Shown: positions 50,798 to 60,593 of the stretch, piece after piece
Position numbering within the stretch: position 1 is the first letter of the stretch
How the letters are laid out: every line of letters starts with the position of its first letter
Origin: Gymnopus androsaceus JB14
Taxonomy: Eukaryota; Basidiomycota; Agaricomycetes; Agaricales; Omphalotaceae
Length of the DNA stretch: 64,000 nucleotides
Assembly (NCBI GenBank): GCA_009733575.1
Contig: ML769398.1
Span: forward strand, 124,001-188,000
Direction: 5' to 3'
Translations under genes and position numbers: made by a program
Notes under the pieces: generated by a model
What the model was told of the DNA's origin: nothing
What the model saw: only the letters and a program-made list of their open reading frames with translations
The model's database searches: none

Positions 50798-51727
50798 CTA
50801 TTTCTTCTTCTTAACCACATCAAACTCTTGTCTCTGGAATTTACCGAGTTGGCGGGAAAGTAATGCCCACCGATCCTCGACAAAGGGTGCGCTGCCAAGC
50901 TGTGTAAGAAGTTGCTTCGAAAGGTAACCGCGATTTTGGAATTTGGTATAAAAGGCTTTGAAAAAAATCAGCATCATGGACACGAAGAGTAAGACGCGTA
51001 AACTGCTCACTGATGTCTTGACGCCGTGTAGGAGCAGCAGCAGTACGGTCTGTTCGTCCTTTAACACAGTCCCGTAAGGCAAGCGCATTGTAGTATTTGC
51101 ACACGACTTGTCCTCCACGATCCTCAATTGCTTGAATTGCGCTTTTGGATGCCCTGGAAGGTGTGATGTAGATTTTAGATGTTAAGAATTCGGCACCCTG
51201 GATACAAGTGAGATGACAAGAAATGATGGTGAAAAATTCAACTTACATCGCCGAGGACTTTGATTCCGTCGTGAACATCATGAATACATCCACTAAGCAG
51301 CAATTCTCGTGCTGTTATAGGATTTTCAGGCGAGCAAGATAGTCTCCCCAGGTTTATCCAGTGCTGAATACGTTCAAGGTTTATAGGAGCCCAAACTTTT
51401 TCATTTCTAGACAAAGTCAGTAGAGTGAATTATTGGGCAATTGAATGGACAGACTGGTTGACGAATCCACGCTTGGGGAAGAGTTTAGTTATAGGTGTTT
51501 GACCACCTTCAAACCCAGGTTTGATTCCAGCACCAGAGCGAGAATTTTGACCATTGTGACCACGTCCTGCGGTTCCTCCATGATTTGAGCCTTGACCTCG
51601 ACCAACTCGTTTTTGCTAAGAGATATAAGCCTTTAGAAGTAGAAAATAATGAAAAACTGACCTTGTGCAAGGACCCTCGCGCTGGGCTCAGGTTTGCCAG
51701 CGAAATTCGAGATATTTTAGACGCCAT
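50798..51727 (-). CDS. MRPL10: Mitochondrial large-subunit ribosomal protein uL15m
   Basis: A mitochondrial ribosome component. Start [18 protein letters not shown] at 51727; the Arg/Ser-rich beginning fits a mitochondrial leader. [20 protein letters not shown] followed by NGQNSRSG is the uL15 signature (glycine/arginine-rich loop). [18 protein letters not shown] is the next conserved block. The middle ([25 protein letters not shown]) and the long C-terminal extension ([26 protein letters not shown]) are usual for fungal mitochondrial versions. About 290 residues; introns include one at GIKVLGD|GAEF and one before FYTKF. Ends FDVVKKKK. Shares a 145-bp upstream spacer with the first homeodomain-like gene. 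Confidence 0.94.
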
Positions 51728-51872
51728 GGACGTGAATTCGAAAGTCTAAGAAACGCCCGTACTGTCAGTGTAATGGGCGTCAAATGACTATTGGATAAGA
51801 TCACACGCTCAGACTCTCTTGTTCAAGTCAGACAAACACTAATAATTTGCAAAGGTCCACAATTCTCCTTCA

Positions 51873-53164
51873 ATGGAAGCAGACTCTTCTTCGCCACAGC
51901 TACAAATTTCTCGCCCAGCAGTCAGAGTTACCGCTACCTCTCAATGACGATTCTGCCAAACGTCCGAGGCGTCTACGGATACCAAAGAAAGGAGTGGAAA
52001 TATTGAACAGTGAGCGGAATTAATAGCTGTGAGCTTTCATACATGTAGCTCACCATCCATAGACGCATTCAAGCAAGTACAAGATCCTACGCCTATTCAG
52101 AAACAAAACCTCTTGGAACAGATTAAAGTAAGCCCTTCACGCCGTATTCCAGCCATTCCAGCCATATCAACATGATGCTCCAGGCTCTCCCTAAATGTGA
52201 TCAGTACCAAATGAAAAACCTTGAAAGCTGGTTCAGAAACGCAAAAAGACGTTCCCAATCCCTACCGAGTGCGTTTTACATTCTACACTTTTCAATATAA
52301 TGCTTTTACTTTGACTACTAGTTTCTCCCTCCATCAAGCCGTCGAAGCTTAAGACCTTGCGCACTCTGTTTGGGAGCACGCCTGATCCCACCGAGAAAGT
52401 AATGTCAGTTTGGGCGACCCTCCTTGGTACTGAGCTAGAAGTCGTTGAAGCTTGGGTCTCTGCTGCACAAGACCAATTCGAACCATCTCATCAATCAATG
52501 TCCGCTCATGCTCCAGATTTTGCACATCTACCCACCCCACTGTCCATTCATACCTCGTCACGGTCTCCGTCGCCTCCCGCGAAAAGACGAAAGCTTAGTA
52601 ACGAAGCACCGGCGCGTCTGCTTTCACCGGTTTCCGTTCCCAAATCGACACGCTCCCCGTCACCCATGATGTCGAGAAGGGCTGCCATCCAGCAGTGAAG
52701 GAGCTGTCTCTATGCCTGTTCTCGAAGCTTCGAATTCTTTGCAGGATACCGATTCGTTAATGAGATCGGAGGTAATGGAAATACCTGAATCTATGCCAAC
52801 GATGCCGGGAATCTCAGGCCGTGACCCCACCTCTTACACTCTCATTCACGAAGAGGAAGAGGCTAGTTTTTCGGAACCTTCTGCTTTCGTTCTCTCTGAT
52901 ACAGAGGTCGCAGAGCGCGAGAACTCGAGCGAGTATTTGCAGCGCACTGATCCGCCGGATGTAATTGCGATCCCTGACATCGTAGCCCTAGCTTCGGGAA
53001 TCTCAGACCTTCCGTCGTCCTCTTACCCTACAGGGCCCTCTACTCTCACTGTAAACCAAACGCCGGCAAATTCCATCGAAATGGTCGAGAATTTCCACAT
53101 ATTCTTCGCTCTTCGGACCTTGCTCAGACATTTGCTGGGTCCCATAGACGGAGAAGCCTTCTGA
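51873..53164 (+). CDS. Homeodomain-like protein, array member A (one clear homeodomain plus one degenerate)
   Basis: First of three tandem paralogs. Begins MEADSSSPQLQISRPAVRV. The homeodomain is spread over three exons: RRLRIPKKGVEILN, NAFKQVQDPTPIQKQNLLEQ and ALPKCDQYQMKNLESWF followed by RNAKRR, so helix 3 keeps W-F-x-N. A second region, SKLKTLRTLFGSTPDP then VMSVWATLLG and VVEAWVSAAQ, looks like a homeodomain whose helix 3 has lost its DNA-contacting residues. Then come SRSPSPPAKRRKLS (possible nuclear signal), an acidic S/E/P-rich region and the end VENFHIFFALRTLLRHLLGP. Two one-base frame breaks are implied (near 51925 and 52680). Homeodomain character is clear; function, partner and targets are unknown. 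Confidence 0.72.
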
Positions 53165-53398
53165 ACATACTTGCTAGGTAATTTAGCGCCGTAGCTACTT
53201 TTATAAGTTGTATATTCTATCAATTCTGGGACATAATATAATGATGAATGAAAAGGCGCCTGTTTTAGACGTCAAGAATTGGCGTGCGACGCGACGCGCT
53301 TGACCACTTTGTTTACTCCCCTTTGAACTCTTCCTCGTGCTTTAAATTTCCATCAGTGAAATCCGCCCTATATTTTAAATTGTTGACGTGCCAGGTCG

Positions 53399-55757
53399 AT
53401 GGACTCGTATTCTACTTTGTCCCCCACTTCAATCGCGTCAACAATCTCCAATCGCCTAACGGTCGAAGGATTCAAAATTCTCTTATGGTAGGCTAAATCG
53501 CCGATAAGTATAACTTTGATGCAATTAGAAGCTGATCACCGTCATCTCCCTATGCATAGACGCGTTAAACCAAGATATCCGGCCCAGCGATGAACAGAAA
53601 CATAACCTTCTTGAACGAATTACAGTGAGCCCGAAGATTAGTAGAATAATTAACGCGTCTCATATGTTTTACAGGCTTTCCCTGGATGTGGAAATTATGA
53701 TATGGAAACCCTTGACAACTTATGGTTCTCTTATAATCGTGCAAAAGCAGTCTCTTCCTCCTGCTCAAGTGCGTTCGAATTCGTGTCATTACTAACAAAT
53801 GGAATGAACCTGATTCAACCACTAGCTGCGACTCCTTCTTTGAGTCCTCCAGAACAAGAATCAATGCGCGTTCCTCAAACATACACGGGTCTTGACGCGT
53901 CCGCTTCCCGTACTATCCATCCATTCAGCCTCCGTCTTACATTTACTTTGTGCCCGGAGTTCCTATCTCTTCGCCAATTCCTGCTTCCGCTCCTGCAACT
54001 CAGATGCTTAATCCTGCTCCTGCTCCTATAATTCGCAGTCTTACTCTTTCTCTCGTAACTCGGAGTCCAGCTCCTAGTCTCAGGACGCGCACTCTTCCTT
54101 CCAAGCAAAACTCTGCTACTGCTACAGGGACTCTTGATCTTATTCCTCCACGGTATCGACAAAATCACCGACAGCACCTACAGACACAGGCCCGGCAGCA
54201 TCAGATGATCGTCCAACCCCAACACCCCATACTTCCTCTCGGTCCAGTGGACGTGAACGGATCCTCAACGAGTATTATATTGCCTTGTGGCGGGTCTACC
54301 ACACCCCTCAATGCTGCTCTCTCAACTGAAGGGCAGAAAGCTTGTCGACAGGAGGAGAATCAAAGCTCAGGAAACGCGGCAATGCACACACCGAGCCTCT
54401 ATCCATACGTCTCTCCATCGGCACTTCGCTTAGCAGTAATCCACCTCTTTCCATCGCAAATTCGCCAGAATTCTCGCCACCTTCTCAGGTTGTACACGAA
54501 AACCAACCGATAACGAGTGATGGCTGGGTTGCCAATGCACCTACTTCGTCTGAATACCTTGCCCCAGTTTCGGCCGATAATTCCAGCGGCTCTGACCGTT
54601 TGAAGCATCTACGGGTATCCGAGGATGGATTAAAAATCCTGAATGGTAAGCGGTAATGATGTGGCTGGAAGCTTGCATGCGTCGCTAACCATTGCACATT
54701 ATCCATAGATGCATTCAATCAAGGCGTACGACTCCCTAATTCGAAGCAGAAACAGAGCATTTTGGAGCAGATTCAGGTAAGCCACTAACTATGAATCCCA
54801 TCCAACACCGACATGATATTTCAGGCTCTCCCTGGATGCGGTCATTACAAAAGGAAAACCCTTGAATCTTGGTTCCAGAAACGCCGCAAAAGAGAACGTC
54901 CCGCCTACAAGCTCTCCAGCTCTCTACCTAGTGCGTATACATTCATCCTTATACCTTTAAAATGGACATGACATACATTGACCGCTCCTTAGGCTATCCC
55001 TCCATAAAACAGTCAAAGCTTGAAACCTTGCGTATCCTTTTTGCGAGTACGTCTTATCCCACGGGGAAAGTGATCTCAGTTTGGGCGAACCTCCTTGGAT
55101 GCTCAGCTGGGAGACATTGAAGCTTGGGTCTCAGAGGCACAAGAAGCACTCGAGCGATCTCGTCAATCAATACCTGCTCCCAGTGATGCTTCAGAATCTG
55201 CGCACCTACTTACAGCTATTCCCATCTCTACCTTCTCGCGATCTCCTTCACCTGTTGCGAAGAGACGGAAGCTCAGCTCCATGTCGCCTGCAACATTGCA
55301 AGAATTGCTGCCAACCAGTGGTGCCGGGATCTTCAGTCCCGCTATACAGGCTGGTACAGATCCTACTCTCGAGCCTCCGAATCCTTATTCTGAAGTTCTT
55401 GAATCTGTGCCAACAATTTTGCGGACGCCAACCTCCCACCACAGCACACGCGAAGAAACCGCGGTATCGATGTCTTCTGCTTTCTCTATAAACACTGTGA
55501 TCCCTTAACTCGGCCAAGGATACGGGTGAGTATCTTCAGTAGACTTATTCCTTAGCGGGAGCTGAAACTATTTTCAGCGATCTTAGGTCATGAAGGAAGT
55601 GACCCAGCTAAACCGACCTCCTATCCTAGTCCTCACGAAGAAGCGGGATCTTCTGCTCTTCCCATCAAGCTCACAGTTGGTCATACTCCCAGATATGGCA
55701 GAGGATTTCCATTTTGCTCATCGGAACTCATTGAATCACTTGTTGGGTCCTGCATAA
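53399..55757 (+). CDS. Homeodomain-like protein, array member B (two homeodomain units plus one degenerate)
   Basis: Begins MDSYSTLSPTSIASTISNRL. Unit 1: LTVEGFKIL, DALNQDIRPSDEQKHNLLER, AFPGCGNYDMETLDNLWFSY with N-R-A-K after it. A long P/S/T-rich region follows (54000-54500). Unit 2: LRVSEDGLKILN, DAFNQGVRLPNSKQKQSILE, ALPGCGHYKRKTLESWFQKR then RKRE. Unit 3, degenerate: SKLETLRILFASTSYP, VISVWANLL, LGDIEAWVSEAQ. Then SRSPSPVAKRRKLSSM. After a further intron the C-terminus is AEDFHFAHRNSLNHLLGPA, matching member A's end. Frame breaks are implied near 53490, 53895, in the 54150-54370 low-complexity part and near 55093, so this copy could be decaying, though similar breaks affect essential genes in this window. 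An alternative reading is two separate genes (53399-~54500 and ~54540-55757). Confidence 0.6.
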
Positions 55758-56223
55758 TCTCTTGTTACAAACCAACGATCGTGGTACGACGTAGGTTCTA
55801 TTCAAACAGTTCACAGTTAGGAATTCGATTATATACCCAAGTGTAGACCAAATGAAAGCGCCATCGTAGTCGCGTCGCGTACTAATCGCGTCACGGTCAG
55901 TTAATAATCGCAGTAGTTATTAGTCATCTATTATGTCCTCATGCAATATCTATCGTCCACCGAATGGCTCAGGCATGGAAATGTCTTGTTTATCTGAGTT
56001 CGGGTGTTTGATTCTGCAAGTGTGAACTTGCAAACTCGGAGGAGTACTATACTGAACTGCCAGGGCCTATCCGCCCGCGCGTCAATTAACTTGTGGCGTC
56101 AGCGATTACTTGCTTCCCATCACTTCGCTTCTTATACTTTTTCCTTAACATACGAGTTTTTCAGAAACGTAGTGCACGGGCTTCCGATACAATCTACTCG
56201 CCTTTTTCTCTTCTTCTTTTGCA
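55758..56223. promoter_or_regulatory. Upstream region of array member C with GTCGCGTCGCGT element
   Basis: About 465 bp. Contains AAATGAAAGCGCC (about 55850) followed by GTCGCGTCGCGT (about 55869). A comparable pair, AATGAAAAGGCGCC (about 53247) then GCGACGCGACGCGC (about 53286), lies upstream of member B, suggesting a shared regulatory element or a duplicated flank. ACGCG cores resemble the cell-cycle MCB site of yeasts, which is only an analogy. Confidence 0.4.
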
Positions 56224-57657
56224 ATGGAATCATCGACGTCCTCAAGTTCCGAGTCAACCTATCCTCCCAAACTAACACCCGAAAGACTGAAAATTCTGCG
56301 TGGTAGGTCGAATTAACACGCGTTTTAATGACTAGTTACTCAATTTTACGCGTAGACGCGTTCTATATTGGACTACAGATGCCCACCAAAGAAGAGAAAG
56401 AAAGCCTTCTCGAAAGGATCACAGTGAGTACCATAGATTAGACCATTGGAGAAAGTTCACTATCATGACTACATAGAGTCTCCCAAACTGTGAACATTAC
56501 ACCTACAAAAGTCCTAATGGCTGGTTCAAGAATAATCGAAAAGCAGCGCGCCAATATGGTACGTTTCGAGCCCGTGTCGCCAGCACATGGAATGGACTTG
56601 ATATATCTTGACCATTAGCTCAGAACGCGCTTCAACCATCTCGAAAACGCCTAAGGTTAACAAGCAAAGGGCTGGAAATTCTACATGGTAAGCTACACGG
56701 AGCGATACTGTTGTATACGGCCGTTATCAAATAGTATCACCCAACCCACAGATGCATATAAACGCGGTATAAGGACACCTACTTCGACTCAAAGAGAGCG
56801 CCTTGTCAAAAGAATCACAGTCAGTATCATGGATCGGTACGGCGATATTTGCTATTTACCTGGCGATCCTCCAGGCCCTCCCGGGATGTGGACACTATAC
56901 GAACAAAAACGTTGCAGGGTGGTTCAAGGACAAGCGCAGAAAGGAACACGTTACCGTCACTGCCAGCTCTTCTTCTTCCTCCTCCTCGTCAGCCCCAAGT
57001 ACGTTTTCCGTATTTTCAGCAGCTGAGAGGAGCCTGATGTTCCTTGAACTAGTAGCTCAGAAATTTTCTTTCACACCTTCGGACGAAGAAACTCTCCATA
57101 CTCTTTTCGCGAATTCACCTTATCCCTCGAAAGACTTAGTTTCAGTTTGGGCAGAGCTCCTTGATGCTCATCTAGATGACGTGGAAGCTTGGATCTTCGC
57201 AGAACAACAAGCACTTGAACAATCTACTCATAAGCGACAGCATTCTCCAGGAACTTGGCCTAGTGCATCCGAGTCGACTGCTGCTTTGTCGCAGTGCCCG
57301 TCGCCTGTGTCTCAATCTCACTACCCACATCTTCCGCCACCTCTTTCAATTTCGCAGTATTCGTCCGAAGGATGGCAGCAGCCTGGTACAGACTTGGATG
57401 CAAAGTTTGTGTGTCTACCTACACCTCTTTCAATTGGCACATCGTCACGATCGTCGTCACCTGCTCTGCAGGATAGTAGCGACGGAGCTGTCTCTCCATG
57501 TCCAAGGACCTGTACGGATGCGACTTCAGAGTCTAGTAAATTGCCGGCTGTACCCTCTAGCACCCCTCCGAGCCCAAACCCGACAGACACCAAGGTGGAG
57601 GTTTCAGAAGGTTTCCATTCGATTTTCGCTTCCTCCATGGCGCATTTGATAGGTTGA
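56224..57657 (+). CDS. Homeodomain-like protein, array member C (two homeodomain units plus one degenerate)
   Basis: The cleanest copy; no frame break is needed. Begins MESSTSSSSESTYPPKLTPE. Unit 1: PERLKILR, DAFYIGLQMPTKEEKESLLE, SLPNCEHYTYKSPNGWFKNN then RKAA (W-F-x-N kept). Unit 2: RLRLTSKGLEILH, DAYKRGIRTPTSTQRERLVK, ALPGCGHYTNKNVAGWFKDK then RRKE (Asn replaced by Asp). A Ser run, then unit 3, degenerate: DEETLHTLFANSPYPSKD, LVSVWAELLDAHLDDVEAWI. A Ser/Pro-rich tail leads to the end VSEGFHSIFASSMAHLIG. Introns: exons 56224-56302 and from 56356, and others at equivalent places in both units. About 380 residues. The homeodomain fold is inferred from helix spacing and the WF motif. Confidence 0.75.
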
Positions 57658-57781
57658 GCGATTGAGGCTCTTAATTTTATTGAGTTTTGTAGCTTCAATT
57701 ACAGTAATTACATATCGACACAAACTATAGCTGGTACTATCAGAAATCCTTGTCAATACCGAGATCACTTTTTTGGAGCAC

Positions 57782-59649
57782 TCATTTCGAATTTGCAGAG
57801 TCCAAGGGGACCTCCAACGCACTCTGTTTATTGCGTCGTCCCTGTCGTTTACGTTCTTCAATATCAGCAGCGCTCAAAGGTTTACGACCTCTTTGTTTGT
57901 GAATGCGGGATTTATGATGCAACTGCCATTCCTTCCCCTCTTCCACCATGAAAGGCTGCCCTGGATCAATAGTGCAAACGGGACAAATGATTTTTCGACG
58001 CGCATTTAATACAGCGCTTGGACTGTGATATAACTTGAGCCTTCTCGTGCCGACAAACGACTAAGAGAAACGTACTCTGTGTCCTTGCGTTCAATATTAA
58101 GCACTTCTTTAGCAACGTCGGAAAGGGACATCGGATCGGGCAGCGGTCCATCGTCCAAGAAAGCTGAATGTATTGTCTGTGTGAATAGCTAGTTTGCATG
58201 ACTGGGCCAAAACTTGCCGTTGGTGATATTTACGGCTGGTTCTTGGACTTTGGTGGTCCAATTTTCGCCTAGGTCTGTGATACTAAAGTCAAATGAGAAT
58301 GGGGATAACAAATGGGGAGCAACAAACCCGTGGCGTCCAGCAGATATGTAAATGTAGAAGGCTCTGTGAGGCTATCGCCATCATCACGCTGGTTCGCAGT
58401 GTAGAGGATTGGCAAAAGTTTATTTCGCAGCCACGAAGTTTGACGTTTAGCATATTGTCGCGTTGATATTTTCATATTTTCCACGGCTTCCGAAAACCCC
58501 TCTGGGGTGGGATGTGTTAGGGAGAGATACTTGTGAAATTCCTTGTAGCCTGGTCAAACCAGTCAGCCTAATAAGCTTGTTTAAAGGGAGCTGTTACCGA
58601 TGGACTGGTAAATTCCGAAAGTATAGTCGGAAGCAGATTCTGATTCCGACAGCGCTTGGAGGCTGCGAACTTCGTCTAACAGTCCTTGCTACAGCGACAA
58701 GTGAGAGGTCGTTTCCCGATTATAGCACCGATCCATACCTCAAGCATTTTGTCAACGCGCAGATCTAAACGCGATTTGAGTATCTCAGGTTTGGAATAGA
58801 CCCAAAAACAAAGAGTTCGAAATCTTTTCATGCCAAGTTAGCAGGGAAGCCTAAAGAAAGATAGCCACAAACCTTGGCTCAAGTACGTCCTTGGATTGTT
58901 CATGAATGAGTTCACTTGGTTTACGCCCAGTTTCTTGGATTATACAGAGACTCCGCAGAACTTTCCGAGTATCTTTCCAATGCCATCGTGCCGCGACAGA
59001 TGCATCGAGCGCCTTTAGTAAGTGGTATAATCGGAGTGCTCCTTCTGGGTCGATATCAGCGGATGGAGCTGGAACAGGCAGAGATTTGAAGAGGTCAAGG
59101 AGCTCAGGAGGTAGAGAGTTTATAGATTTGGCAAGGTCCTCGGGGATCTCTGAACGCTCGAGAGCAGGGGATGAAGGCCTTTGGTCGGTTTCTGAATTTA
59201 TATCCTTGGCCAGCCGATTTGGAAAGAGTAGGTGCTGAATCCAGTAGGACGTTCCTCCTACAATAATCGGAATTTGGTTATTTTTGTGAGCATCGTCGAC
59301 CTACATAAAGCTGAGGTTCATCAGTTCAAGGTTTATGTTGGTACGAAAGGAAACTCACGGCGTCTAAAGCGTCTTTTACCCATTGACCGACCACATATTG
59401 CTCATTGGGAGATTTGAAGCCCATTAAAACATGTTCGATCCCTTGTCTTTCTGACAAAGGAACTTTGTTCGTTATAACGTCCATCCCAGCGTAGACTTGC
59501 ATTGCATCTGCATTGATGATCTTCGCGCTATTCCATGTCTGACGGCCTGCCTGAGCAAGCTGGACCGCAATTTCGATAGCCAAATTGGACTTTCCGACGC
59601 CTGTGGTCCCGCATATTGCGATTATTGGTCGAAGAGCAGCCTTCATCAT
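57782..59649 (-). CDS. MOD5: tRNA dimethylallyltransferase (isopentenyltransferase)
   Basis: Transfers a dimethylallyl group from DMAPP to adenosine-37 of tRNAs that read UNN codons; in yeast the enzyme works in cytosol, mitochondria and nucleus. Start MMKAALRPIIAICGTTGVGK at 59649 with the P-loop GTTGVGKSN. Next: INADAMQVYAGMDVITNKV, MGFKSPNEQYVVGQWVKDAL, PIIVGGTSYWIQHLLFP, and WHWKDTRKVLRSLCIIQETG. The catalytic-end block is STRQYAKRQTSWLRNKLLP. The C-terminus carries a zinc-finger-like piece, CPVCTIDPGQPFMVEEGKEW then QLHHKSRIHKQR, as in the eukaryotic enzymes. It ends LDSANSK. About 460 residues and about seven introns. The gene is divergent from an unknown gene with 113 bp between start codons. 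Confidence 0.94.
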
Positions 59650-59762
59650 TGGTTACGGTAAAAAGAGCGGCGCTACTATTAGCGCCCATTTTCTTCCTCA
59701 AGCTTCATCACTGATGCGACCTTTGCTCCAACCTGAACACTGTCATCGTGCTATTCGGCCTC

Positions 59763-60536
59763 ATGCTTCCCAGGACAAAATACTTTGGTCAACGTGTGCT
59801 AAGATATAGTGCAGTCAAATCTACGCAGGCTATCTTTGGCAAAACTCCGCATCCACCTCACCGAGACCGAATCCTGTTGCAGACTCGAAAGTTCAGCATC
59901 AGCATAGGTGGGTCAATCTTGCTAATTCTCGCGTTCAACCCTTAGTCTGACCATGGAGAACTTCCATAGCTAACAAATCCGATAATCCTGAATCAGAAGA
60001 CAGACCACTTTGCTCAGAAGATTTCATTCGTGCCGATCATGTTAAAATGGCTACGGGGAAGCCTACCATGTTCGATTATACTGACGAAGGTCTCAAAGAG
60101 GTTCCGATTCCTGATTCTGTCAGGGAATCTGGCGTAGTTCCATCTGGGTACTCTATTGGTGCGTAGTCTTGTTAAATAGTCTCCTCTGTCAGCATGACCT
60201 GAAAATCCGTTGTAAAAACATAGACTTTATTCTCAGTCCGGAACGGATAGTCTCAGTCTTGAAGAAAGCAGGCATCACAATGTTTGGGTACGTGTTGTCT
60301 AGTGCTCTTACGAGTCGTGTATAGGACGAGGTTTCTAGACAATTACCCGAGGAAACCTTCCACGAGCTGAGGGGTACAATTAACAATCCCTCAAATCTCT
60401 CGATTGTCCCCACACGTGTATATGAACTGGTAATCCACTGCTCGTGCTACGAACCCATACTGATTTCCATTAGAAGCGTGAGGAGCAAGCAAGAACTGAT
60501 TCCGAATTCGAGTCTGAAGGCGAAGAGAAAAAATAG
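59763..60536 (+). CDS. Unknown protein with possible mitochondrial leader
   Basis: Exons join as MLPRTKYFGQRVLRYSAVKS... RKFSISIA, then NKSDNPESEDRPLCSEDFIR, ADHVKMATGKPTMFDYTDEG, LKEVPIPDSVRESGVVPSGY, SIDFILSPERIVSVLKKAGI, then LPEETFHELRGTINNPSN, ending YELKREEQARTDSEFESEGE. About 180 residues. The N-terminus is basic with Ser/Arg/Lys and no acidic residue for about 35 positions, apart from HRDR, which suggests mitochondrial import. The rest has no domain I recognise. All introns have GT-AG ends and keep frame, so a real gene is likely. Its stop is 57 bp from the stop of the convergent acyl-CoA synthetase. Confidence 0.62.
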
Positions 60537-60593
60537 ATTAAGTAACTACCTGCTACCAGAATCTGTATCTGTTTACCTTCCTCAAATAAATTA

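Noticed and set aside
50930..51000. Two competing minus-strand frames near the uL15m C-terminus
   Set aside because: An intron with donor GTGAGC joins QDI to [13 protein letters not shown] in frame; the other frame is intronic.
51873..57657. Reading the homeodomain array as the A mating-type locus
   Set aside because: No divergent HD1/HD2 pair and no MIP gene is seen next to it; the genes are tandem, same-strand paralogs with several units each.
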